Positions 1 through 6,121 of a DNA stretch of 11,202 bases are shown here, in pieces (position 1 is the first letter of the stretch; every line of letters starts with the position of its first letter). The stretch spans positions 1-11,202 of the forward strand of contig CAYSAG010000167.1 of NCBI GenBank assembly GCA_964428935.1, given 5' to 3'. The stretch comes from JAADHY01 sp964428935. GTDB taxonomy: Bacteria > Planctomycetota > Planctomycetia > Planctomycetales > Planctomycetaceae. The notes beneath the pieces are model-generated. The model was not told the DNA's origin, searched no databases, and worked only from the letters and a program-made list of their open reading frames with translations. The translations under genes were made by a program, and so were the position numbers.

Positions 1-470
1 TCCTTTTGCTCGAAGAACCACGCGACCAGCCGGACCGGTCGGTGCTGGCCGTCCAGTCGTCGCCAAGAAACCTCGACCGTCACCCGTTTGGCCCGCGGCG
101 TTTGGTCCACCAGCTCGACGGTCACGTTCAGTCGGCCGTCGGGAAGGTGGGTTCGAGCGGCGGGGGAGAGGCCGCCGGCCGTCAGCCGCTCGGCGGTCAA
201 CTGGTCCCACGGCAAGAGCAGTGCCTTCTCCAGCACGTTCGAAGCTTCCTGCACGGCCAGTTGGTGGAGGCGTGCCTCGGCCCGGAGAGCCCCCGTTCGA
301 CTCACCACCGGCACGGCCACGGCGAACAGCAACGCAAGAATGACACAGGCGGTGACGACGTCCACGGTCACGAACCCGCGGAACCGCCGGACCGAACCGG
401 AAGCCGCAGCAGCCGAGGGCTGCTCGTCCTCTCGCACCCGTCGTTTTTTCTTCCAGCCCGTGTGTCGCAT
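1..470 (-). CDS. Prepilin-like (pseudopilin) protein, partial, runs off the left edge
   Basis: 156 residues are visible from the ATG at 470-468, and the frame is still open at the window edge. A basic leader (KKKRR at residues 7-11) ends at RG, followed by F33-V-T-V-D37 and a hydrophobic helix (about residues 34-57). This is the layout of a class III prepilin signal, cut after G32 by prepilin peptidase, with the helix holding the subunit in the inner membrane. Residue +5 is Asp instead of the usual Glu. The part after the helix (RTGALRAEARLHQLAVQEA) continues as the expected amphipathic helix, and a polar globular part follows. An AAAGGA Shine-Dalgarno-like sequence lies 5 nt before the ATG. 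The gene is 90 bp downstream of the long GspF paralogue, in the same direction, so it is probably a minor pseudopilin of the same machine (GspI/PilV-like in style). The exact subfamily cannot be decided from this part. Confidence 0.8.
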   Translation of the reverse strand, partial: MRHTGWKKKRRVREDEQPSAAAASGSVRRFRGFVTVDVVTACVILALLFAVAVPVVSRTGALRAEARLHQLAVQEASNVLEKALLLPWDQLTAERLTAGGLSPAARTHLPDGRLNVTVELVDQTPRAKRVTVEVSWRRLDGQHRPVRLVAWFFEQK

Positions 471-482
471 TCTCGTTCCTTT

Positions 483-527
483 CCCAGTCAGGACGGTGTG
501 GCCGCCCCAGTCAGGACCGTGTGGCCG
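483..527. repeat. Tandem direct repeat, two 22-bp units, period 23
   Basis: Positions 483-504 and 506-527 are the same 22-bp unit (starting CCCAGTCAGGAC) with one mismatch, G at 495 against C at 518. They lie in the 90-bp gap between the long GspF gene and the prepilin gene, just upstream of the prepilin Shine-Dalgarno sequence. This may be a local duplication or a protein-binding site; the sequence does not say which. Confidence 0.75.
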
Positions 528-529
528 GG

Positions 530-559
530 GTCGGCGGCCGAGGCCGACACAGGTCGGCC
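530..559 (-). other. Intercistronic hairpin after the third gspF gene, with an alternative pairing
   Basis: GGCCGAC (542-548) and GTCGGCC (553-559) form a perfect 7-bp stem with a 4-nt loop. On the transcript it begins 1 nt after the TAG stop at 563-561. GTCGGC at 530-535 can instead pair with GCCGAC at 543-548, so two mutually exclusive hairpins are possible. There is no T-tract after either on the minus strand, so this is not a standard intrinsic terminator. Roles in mRNA processing, stability or partial read-through are inference. Confidence 0.5.
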
Positions 560-560
560 G

Positions 561-2162
561 CTAGGTCGACACCGCCACCGACTTCAGCACGGCCAGCAGG
601 AGCTGCAACACGCCGACGGCCACCAAACCGACGGCGACCGCCAGCACGCCCACGGCGACCGGCCGTAGCAGCTCGAGCAGCCGTTGAGCCCGCTCGGCCT
701 GCTTTTCTTCGATTTGGTCGGCCAGCGCGTCCAACGCCCACGGCAGGTTCCCGGCCTTCTGGGCCGACGTCAGAACGCCGACTTGGTCCTCGTCGAGCAG
801 CCCGGTGTGAGCCATGGCTTGCCAGCAATCGGTTCCCGAGCGAGCTTGCCGCGAGACACGAGCCAACCTCCGTTTCAGCCGTCCCGGTTCGACGGTCTGA
901 ACCAGCACGCTCAGACCGTCGAGCAGCGACCGGCCGCGTCGCACCAGTCGGGCCAGGGTGCGGAGCACTTCGGGCATTTCCGTGCGCTGCTTCAGTCGGT
1001 CCAGCACCGGCCAGCGGCCACGTCCCAGCAGGACGACCAGCACCACCAACAGCGCCGCCAGCCAGAAAATTCCCTGACCCCACTTGACCAGGAAGTCCGC
1101 CGCGTCGAAGTAGAGAGACACGCCCCGCCCGGCCACCTCCGACGTCACCCCGAAGTCTTCGTAGATTTTTTTCAGCTTGGGCACGACGAAGTACGCCAAG
1201 AAATCCAACTGCACCAGAATGACCAGACCGACTCCAAGGACGTAGAAGAGCAGCACGGAGCCTCGCGGCGTGGCGAGCGACGCGGGCCGAACCTGTTCGA
1301 CCAGGCTCGCCAGGGCGTCGGACAGGGCCTCGCCGGTGGTTCCCGTTTTCTCGCCGGCGCGGACGGCCAGCACGACCCAACTCGGCAACAGGCCGTGGTG
1401 CTGCTGCAAGGCTTCGCTCAGCGGCACACCTTCCCGCAAGGTGTCCGCAAACGACCGCAGTCGCTCGGCGTAGTGAAGAGCTTGCGGAGCCAGCAAAATT
1501 CGCCAGGGCCGCCACGGGGTGAACAGCCCCCAGGTTTGGGCCTCGGCGTGAGCTTCGATTTCCTCCGGAAGCGACAGCCCTCGCCGCGCGGCCACGCTCA
1601 CAACTGTCAGCAGTTGCAGTTGACGGACGGCTCCGCGTTCGCCCGCCGTCAACAAGAACTCGGTCGCGACCACAAACACAAGGAACAAGGCCAAGACCAC
1701 GGCCACGGCAGCGACCCCGCCGCTGAGCGCCGTCGGCACGACGAACAGTCCGACGACCAGGTAGCTCCACAAGACGAAAGCCGCCACACGGTTCAGGACC
1801 CTCAGCCGCTGTCCCAGCCGGACCGTCTCGTCGGCCGACAACTGCCGCCCCACGCACTGTGCCACCAGCAGCAGCAAGACGCCCGACACGCCCAGCAAAA
1901 TTGCGGCACTCAGCCCCAGACCGGCCCACAACACGCGTTTCTCCAGCAGCAGTCCGGCCGCTCCGAGAACCAACGAGGCACAGCCGACTGCCAGACTGGC
2001 CGCGCCGGCCGTCAGCAGCGTTTTCCGCAGCGCCGGGTCTGGCTGCTCGTGCCCACCGTCCCGCAACCGGCGAACGGCCTCGAGCATGAGCACCGCCAGC
2101 GCAGCGGGGAAAACCACCAACAGCACCAGTCCGGTGAACACGAAAGGAGCGGTCCAGTTCAT
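561..2162 (-). CDS. GspF-family platform protein with extra N-terminal membrane domain (533 aa)
   Basis: This is an inner-membrane platform protein of the type II secretion / type IV pilus class. The C-terminal two-thirds has the usual two T2SF domains. The first spans about residues 180-330, with the helix-turn signature AVRAGEKTGTTGEALSDAL at 266-284, a membrane helix at about 301-327 and VVPKLKKIYEDFGV after it. The second spans about 395-530, with the matching SAQKAGNLPWALDAL at 466-480 and a final helix at about 498-525. A further helix lies at about 363-380. Unusually, residues 1-171 hold about five extra hydrophobic segments (6-30, 48-73, 77-101, 124-146, 147-171) that ordinary GspF (about 350-410 aa) lacks. 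The start is ATG 2162 with only a weak GGAA upstream; the first helix begins at once, which supports this start. It is the third gspF-type gene in the operon, after a 147-bp gap. Its function is presumably assembly of the pseudopilus; the role of the extension is unknown. Confidence 0.88.
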   Translation of the reverse strand: MNWTAPFVFTGLVLLVVFPAALAVLMLEAVRRLRDGGHEQPDPALRKTLLTAGAASLAVGCASLVLGAAGLLLEKRVLWAGLGLSAAILLGVSGVLLLLVAQCVGRQLSADETVRLGQRLRVLNRVAAFVLWSYLVVGLFVVPTALSGGVAAVAVVLALFLVFVVATEFLLTAGERGAVRQLQLLTVVSVAARRGLSLPEEIEAHAEAQTWGLFTPWRPWRILLAPQALHYAERLRSFADTLREGVPLSEALQQHHGLLPSWVVLAVRAGEKTGTTGEALSDALASLVEQVRPASLATPRGSVLLFYVLGVGLVILVQLDFLAYFVVPKLKKIYEDFGVTSEVAGRGVSLYFDAADFLVKWGQGIFWLAALLVVLVVLLGRGRWPVLDRLKQRTEMPEVLRTLARLVRRGRSLLDGLSVLVQTVEPGRLKRRLARVSRQARSGTDCWQAMAHTGLLDEDQVGVLTSAQKAGNLPWALDALADQIEEKQAERAQRLLELLRPVAVGVLAVAVGLVAVGVLQLLLAVLKSVAVST

Positions 2163-2259
2163 GTCGGTCGTTCCACGTTGTCGCTGTTTGAGTCCGGCAG
2201 GCCGCGGCTTTTTCTTGACTTTTGCGCTGTCCGGCGGTCTGCGACTGCACCGTGCCGTG

Positions 2260-2295
2260 GTCGGCGGCCGTTCGGCGAGCCGAACGTCGGCCGAC
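2260..2295 (-). other. Strong intercistronic hairpin between the second and third gspF genes
   Basis: Positions 2260-2275 pair with 2280-2295 at 14 of 16 positions around a 4-nt loop (2276-2279). The mismatches are 2268/2287 and 2266/2289. The inner 7 bp (CGTTCGG with CCGAACG) are perfect. On the transcript the hairpin begins 14 nt after the TGA stop at 2312-2310 and ends about 97 nt before the next ATG. No T-tract follows. The left arm shares the 12-mer GGTCGGCGGCCG with positions 529-540 in the next gap. It may be a processing or stabilising element, or a REP-like palindrome. Confidence 0.6.
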
Positions 2296-2309
2296 GCCCG
2301 CGGTTCCTC

Positions 2310-3323
2310 TCAAGTCAGCTCGTTCAGAACCTTAATGAGCGGCAGGAACACGCCCAACACCACGAAACCCACGAACAAACCAATCAACACCACCAGGCAA
2401 GGCCCCAGGGCGACGGAAGCGGCCGAGGCACGCAGGCCGGCCTGGCGGGAGTACAGGTCGGCCAGGCCGCTCAACAGGTCGCTCAGCATTTCCGGCTCCT
2501 GCCAATGTTGCAGCGCCCGGCGGACGTGCGGCGGCAAGTCGCTCTGCGCGGCCGCTTGGTCCAACGACACCCCTTTCTCGACGGCGTCGGCCAGTCGCCG
2601 GCACTCGTGGCTGAGCAGCGGGTCGTTGGGCAGGACGGCGGCTGTTTGTCGGAGGGCCTCGGGAAGCGGCAGTTGCCGACGCAGCAGAATGGACAGCGTT
2701 CGGCAAAACCGGCCCAGACACGCCGCTTCTCGCATTGGCCCCACCAGCGGCAACACCCGGAACAGACGCTCGACGGCCGGTGCCGTGGCCGGCCAGCGTC
2801 GCAGAAACGGCACCAACGCGACCACCCCGACCAGCAGGGCCAGCAGCAGGTGCCAGTACCGCACCAGCAGGTCCGACAAAGCGACGAGGCCCACGGTCGC
2901 CAAAGGCAGCTCAACTCCGAAGTCCTGGAAAATGTCCTTGAAGTCCTGCACGACGTACACGGCGACGAAGCAGACCACCAGGGCGGCGACCGTCAGGACG
3001 GCAGCGGCGTACCACAGGAAAGGGGTCACCACGTCGCGCAGCCGACGCTGCTCGGCCAATTCGTCCACGGCTTCTTTCAGCGCCCACTCGAGGTCGCCGG
3101 TCCGGAGGCCTAGGTTGAGAGCCAGGCTCAGGTTGTCGGGCAGTCGTTCTCGGCACGCTTCCAGCACCTCGCGCACGTCCTGGCCGGCGCGAAGCTGTTG
3201 GGCGGCCTGTCGGAGCGTCCGACGCAACCGACGGGACGACCCCTCCTCGCTGGCCGCCAGCAACAGCACGTGCAGCGGCAGCGACGTCGAAGAGGTTTGG
3301 CTCTTCTCCGGCAGTTCGTTCAT
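2310..3323 (-). CDS. gspF: GspF-family inner-membrane platform protein (337 aa)
   Basis: Two T2SF domains are recognisable. In the first, NLGLRTGDLEWALKEAVDEL (70-89) is the conserved helix-turn region. It is followed by a membrane helix (about 104-125) and the family hallmark VVQDFKDIFQDFGVELPLAT (124-143), then a second helix (about 157-175). The second domain begins with LGRFCRTLSILLRRQLPLPEAL (203-224), ends in a helix (about 306-330), and has a degenerate turn (HWQEPEMLSDLL) where GE..G is normal. I chose ATG 3323 because GGAGG lies 10 nt upstream. A GTG at 3365 overlaps the previous stop codon as GTGA and would add 14 residues (GHRGPSVGGSTL-type, not family-like). It lies 38 bp after the upstream gspF gene, so the two are surely co-transcribed. 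The protein would form part of the platform that couples ATP hydrolysis to pseudopilin movement. Confidence 0.9.
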   Translation of the reverse strand: MNELPEKSQTSSTSLPLHVLLLAASEEGSSRRLRRTLRQAAQQLRAGQDVREVLEACRERLPDNLSLALNLGLRTGDLEWALKEAVDELAEQRRLRDVVTPFLWYAAAVLTVAALVVCFVAVYVVQDFKDIFQDFGVELPLATVGLVALSDLLVRYWHLLLALLVGVVALVPFLRRWPATAPAVERLFRVLPLVGPMREAACLGRFCRTLSILLRRQLPLPEALRQTAAVLPNDPLLSHECRRLADAVEKGVSLDQAAAQSDLPPHVRRALQHWQEPEMLSDLLSGLADLYSRQAGLRASAASVALGPCLVVLIGLFVGFVVLGVFLPLIKVLNELT

Positions 3324-3361
3324 GAGTGTCGAGCCTCCAACTGACGGTCCGCGGTGGCCTC

Positions 3362-4447
3362 TCACACCCGGCCCGCAGCGACGAAACCTCGCAACAGCTC
3401 CACCAACGGCACGAAGACCGACAGCACGTAGACGAGCACGGCGGTGCCGCCGACGAACACCACGGCCAGCAGCGGGACGAGCAACTTGAACCGCGTCGCT
3501 TTCCGAAGGGCCCGTTGCCGGAAAATCCGAGCCGCTTCGCGCAGACCGCCGACCAGAGCGGCTTGGTCGGTGCCGGCCGAGACCAAAAGCTCACGAACCA
3601 AAGGCGGGAGCGACGGCGTCGCTGCAACGGCTTGCTCCACCGGCTGACCCGCTCGCAAGGACAAAGCGGCGGCCTGCGTTCCTTGGGCCAGCGGCTCGCT
3701 GCCCGCCGCCGCTCCCGCCAACTCCAACGCCTCCGGCAGCGGCGTTTCCTGCTCCACCAACAGCGCCACCAGCTCGGCAAAGTTCGCTTGCAACTGGTCG
3801 GACACGCCTGGCAACCACACCGCACCGAAAGCCGTCCACTGCCCGTTCCCCTCCAATGCCGACTGGGCCGCCCGATTCCACCAAAACCACGCTCCCGCCA
3901 CCGCCAACGGAACCAGCGGCCCCCAGAGTGGCAGCCAGTCGTTCAGCACCACCAGCGCACGCAGCCAACCGGCTGGTTCGCGGCCGAACGCCGCGTCGGT
4001 GGCGACCAGCTCGGGCACGAAGTAGAAGCACAGTCCAACGAACAACACGTAAGCCACCGCGAAGACCGCCACGGGGTAAATTAGTGCAGTGTTGACGCGT
4101 CGACGCAATTGGTCGGCCGAACGAGCCAGCTCGGCCAGCCGTTCCAACGCCGTCGCCAACCGGCCGCTGCGAAGGCCTGCTTCCACCGTGGCTCGGTAAA
4201 TGGGCGGCAAAACGTCCCCTTCGGCACGCACGGCGTCGAGCAACGACATTCCCTGGCCGACTCGCGCCGCAAGCCGCTCAGTCAGCTCGGCCAACGTGCG
4301 GGGACGTCCCGGCTGGTCTGTTCGCAGTCCCAGCGTCAACGGCAGGCCCGCTCGTGTCAGCCACGCCAGCTCTTCGTTCAGCGCCGCCAGTTGCTCCAGC
4401 GTCACCCGACGCCCGGGCTTGTCGACTGCCCCGTCCGCAGTACTCAT
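3362..4447 (-). CDS. gspF: GspF-family inner-membrane platform protein (361 aa)
   Basis: The length is normal for GspF. Domain 1 runs from TLEQLAALNEELAWLTRAGLPL (16-37) through VEAGLRSGRLATALERLAEL (88-107), the GE..G..L-type signature, to a membrane helix at 121-144. A second helix lies around 174-190. Domain 2 starts with QANFAELVALLVEQETPLPEALELA (220-244) and carries a degenerate second signature, VSAGTDQAALVGGLREAA (289-306). It ends with a helix at about 321-347 and FVPLVELLRGF, the usual GspF ending. The start is ATG 4447 with only a weak AAGG about 11 nt upstream. It is the first gspF-type gene after the ATPase. The gap of 151 bp is long for a planctomycete operon and is filled by repeats and an inverted repeat. 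Partners are inferred to be the GspE-like ATPase and the two other GspF paralogues. Confidence 0.9.
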   Translation of the reverse strand: MSTADGAVDKPGRRVTLEQLAALNEELAWLTRAGLPLTLGLRTDQPGRPRTLAELTERLAARVGQGMSLLDAVRAEGDVLPPIYRATVEAGLRSGRLATALERLAELARSADQLRRRVNTALIYPVAVFAVAYVLFVGLCFYFVPELVATDAAFGREPAGWLRALVVLNDWLPLWGPLVPLAVAGAWFWWNRAAQSALEGNGQWTAFGAVWLPGVSDQLQANFAELVALLVEQETPLPEALELAGAAAGSEPLAQGTQAAALSLRAGQPVEQAVAATPSLPPLVRELLVSAGTDQAALVGGLREAARIFRQRALRKATRFKLLVPLLAVVFVGGTAVLVYVLSVFVPLVELLRGFVAAGRV

Positions 4448-4470
4448 GGGTGCTTTTGCCTTTTTGAAGT

Positions 4471-4503
4471 GAAAGCTGGCTCCTTGCAGCCGAAAGCTGG
4501 CTC
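4471..4503. repeat. Short direct repeat GAAAGCTGGCTC, two copies, period 21
   Basis: Identical 12-bp copies lie at 4471-4482 and 4492-4503, upstream of the first gspF gene (24 nt and 45 nt before its ATG). The right copy runs into one arm of the inverted repeat at 4499-4595. The repeat may be a duplication or a binding site. Confidence 0.7.
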
Positions 4504-4595
4504 GCTCGACGACAGGCCGCCAGCAGGAACGCGCGTGGAGCCGGCTACGTTGCGTTGGCCAAGGCCGGCCGCCGCGTCTTGGCCTGTCGCGAGCC
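4499..4595 (-). other. Long-range inverted repeat filling the gap between gspE and the first gspF gene
   Basis: GGCTCGC (4499-4505) plus GACAGGCC (4511-4518) is fully complementary to 4581-4595, giving 15 bp with a 5-nt bulge (4506-4510) and a 62-nt loop. Inside it, GGCCAAG (4557-4563) pairs perfectly with CTTGGCC (4578-4584). The two structures compete for 4581-4584. The element begins 3 nt after the gspE stop. There is no T-tract on the minus strand, so it is not a classical terminator. An attenuator or processing site is possible but not shown. Confidence 0.55.
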
Positions 4596-4598
4596 TCG

Positions 4599-5801
4599 TC
4601 ACCTCAGACCCATGACCCGTCGCACCTCGGCCGGACTGGTCACGCCCGCCTCGACCAACTGACACGCGTGCTCCCAGCGGGAGGTCATGCCGGCCTGCGC
4701 CGCCAGCTCTTCGATTTCCGCCTCGTCCCGTTTCGACAGAATCTTCCGGCCCAGTCCCTTCAGGTCCGGCTCCAACAGCTCCGCCACCACCACCCGGCCG
4801 ACGTAGCCCGTGCCTTGGCACCGGTCGCAGCCGACCGGCACGAACGCCCGTTGGACGTCCAGTCCCAGGCGAGCGTCGGGGTCGGTCGTCTCCCGGGCAC
4901 ACTGGCACAGCCGCCGCAACAGCCGCTGCGACAAAATGCCCAAGACGCCGCTGCGGAGCAGGTAGGGTTCGATTCCCATGTCCGAAAGACGGCTAATGGC
5001 CGCGGCCGCGCTGCCGGCGTGAAAGGTCGTTAGGACCAGGTGGCCGGTCAGAGCCGCTTGAAAGACCGTTTCGGCCGTCACCGGGTCGCGAATTTCGCCC
5101 ACCAGAATGACGTCCGGGTCTTGCCGCAGCAGCGACTTCAACCCCGTGTGGTAGTCGAAGCCCGCCGACGGCTTGATTTGCGACTGGGCGACCCCGTCAA
5201 TGACGGCTTCAATGGGGTCTTCCAACGTGACTAGACTCCGCTCGCCGCCGAATTTGTTTACCAATTCGCGCAGGCAGGCGTAGATGGTCGTCGTTTTTCC
5301 GCTGCCGGCCGGGCCGGTCACCAAGAACACCCCACCCCACTCGAGCAGAATTCGCCGAATGGCCTCCAGAATGAAGTCCGGCAAGCCCAGGTCGTCGAGG
5401 TAGCGGAAGCGGCCGGAGCCGACAAACAGACGCACGACCGCCTTTTCCCCGAAGAGCGTCGGAAACGTGCTGACCCGCATTTCGACGTCGTCGTGGACCG
5501 AGCGGATTCGCCCTTCCTGCGGGACGTCGGTTCGGTAAGTCAAGAGCTCGGCCAACACCTTCAGCCGCGTCACCACGTTCGTCGCCAGCTCCTTCGGCAG
5601 CTCCGCCACCGGGTGCAGAACACCGTCCAAACGCATGGAAACCTGCAGACACCGCTCGGTCGGCACCAGGTGGACGTCGCTCGCTCCCAACTGCTTGGCC
5701 GACGTGAGCAGCTCGTCGACCAGCGGCGAGACGTCGGGAAGCTTCTGCTGCCGAACCTGCTCCACCAGCGGACGCAACCGTTCCGAAATCGAAAGCGACA
5801 T
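4599..5801 (-). CDS. gspE: GspE/PilB-family secretion ATPase, short form (400 aa)
   Basis: This is a cytoplasmic hexameric ATPase that powers pseudopilus or pilus assembly. In order it shows SDVHLVPTERCLQVSMRLDG (41-60), the start of the N2 domain; an arginine-rich region with RIRSV and EMRVSTFPT (98-114); Walker A GPAGSGKT (163-170); the Asp box LEDPIE (193-198); Walker B DVILVGEIRD (230-239); and the His box TGHLVLTTFHAGS (252-264). A CxC...CxxC zinc motif is present (C299, C301, C325, C328), typical of GspE/PilB and absent from PilT. The N-terminal GspE/MshE-type domain is missing, so the protein is about 100-160 residues shorter than usual. The start is ATG 5801, with AAGGGG 7 nt upstream; an upstream in-frame start at 5906 would add 35 non-family residues. 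It is the first gene of the operon, with the GspF paralogues downstream. Confidence 0.93.
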   Translation of the reverse strand: MSLSISERLRPLVEQVRQQKLPDVSPLVDELLTSAKQLGASDVHLVPTERCLQVSMRLDGVLHPVAELPKELATNVVTRLKVLAELLTYRTDVPQEGRIRSVHDDVEMRVSTFPTLFGEKAVVRLFVGSGRFRYLDDLGLPDFILEAIRRILLEWGGVFLVTGPAGSGKTTTIYACLRELVNKFGGERSLVTLEDPIEAVIDGVAQSQIKPSAGFDYHTGLKSLLRQDPDVILVGEIRDPVTAETVFQAALTGHLVLTTFHAGSAAAAISRLSDMGIEPYLLRSGVLGILSQRLLRRLCQCARETTDPDARLGLDVQRAFVPVGCDRCQGTGYVGRVVVAELLEPDLKGLGRKILSKRDEAEIEELAAQAGMTSRWEHACQLVEAGVTSPAEVRRVMGLR

Positions 5802-5889
5802 GCTCGTGCCCCTTTCCAGCACATTCGGCCTGCTCGAGCGGCCGAAGAAGGGAAGCGAAGAACCGCCGGCGACGCGGCAAACAACGTTG

Positions 5890-5918
5890 CTGAAATTTGA
5901 CCGCACCTATGCTACATT
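5890..5918 (+). promoter_or_regulatory. Candidate promoter in the divergent gap (AT-rich patch)
   Basis: The 320-bp gap 5802-6121 between the diverging operons holds one AT-rich patch, about 5886-5936. On the plus strand, CTGAAA (5890-5895) is 17 bp from TACATT (5913-5918), which has a TG one base upstream (extended -10). Each hexamer matches 4 of 6 consensus bases. On the minus strand TAGCAT (5914-5909) is an overlapping -10 candidate with a poor -35. A shared bidirectional core would suit the layout, but the match is only moderate. Confidence 0.35.
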
Positions 5919-6010
5919 GGTGGCAGGCAATTTACAGCCGAACGGGTGCGGGTGTGCGCAGTCTGCTCGCACGGCTTTCCTGAATTGCGACGGCTCGGTT
6001 GTTCGTGGCG

Positions 6011-6066
6011 GGTTCGTGCCGGCCGCAGTCGGTTCGCGCTGAAGCCGGGTCGCGCCGGCACGGGCC
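6011..6066 (+). other. Inverted repeat in the leader of the zinc-ribbon gene
   Basis: CGTGCCGGC (6015-6023) and GCCGGCACG (6054-6062) are perfect 9-bp arms. In RNA the stem extends outward by two G-U and two G-C pairs (6011-6014 with 6063-6066), giving 13 pairs around a 30-nt loop. A small inner stem is possible (6031-6034 with 6043-6046). It lies 56 nt before the chosen ATG, in a leader without a Shine-Dalgarno sequence, so it could shape translation. The high GC content makes some chance pairing likely. Confidence 0.4.
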
Positions 6067-6121
6067 GCAGCGAGTGACTCGGTCGCCGCAAGGGCCTCGT
6101 TTTCAAACGAACGGTGCACCG

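Noticed and set aside
511..2313. Second minus-strand open frame (600 codons) over the long gspF gene
   Set aside because: It is Arg/Gly/Ala-rich with no recognisable motif, whereas the 561-2162 frame has T2SF signatures and membrane helices.
684..3113. Long plus-strand open frame (809 codons) opposite two gspF genes
   Set aside because: Its product is Gln/His/Arg-rich without domains, and the minus-strand frames there encode clear membrane proteins. High GC makes long antisense frames common.
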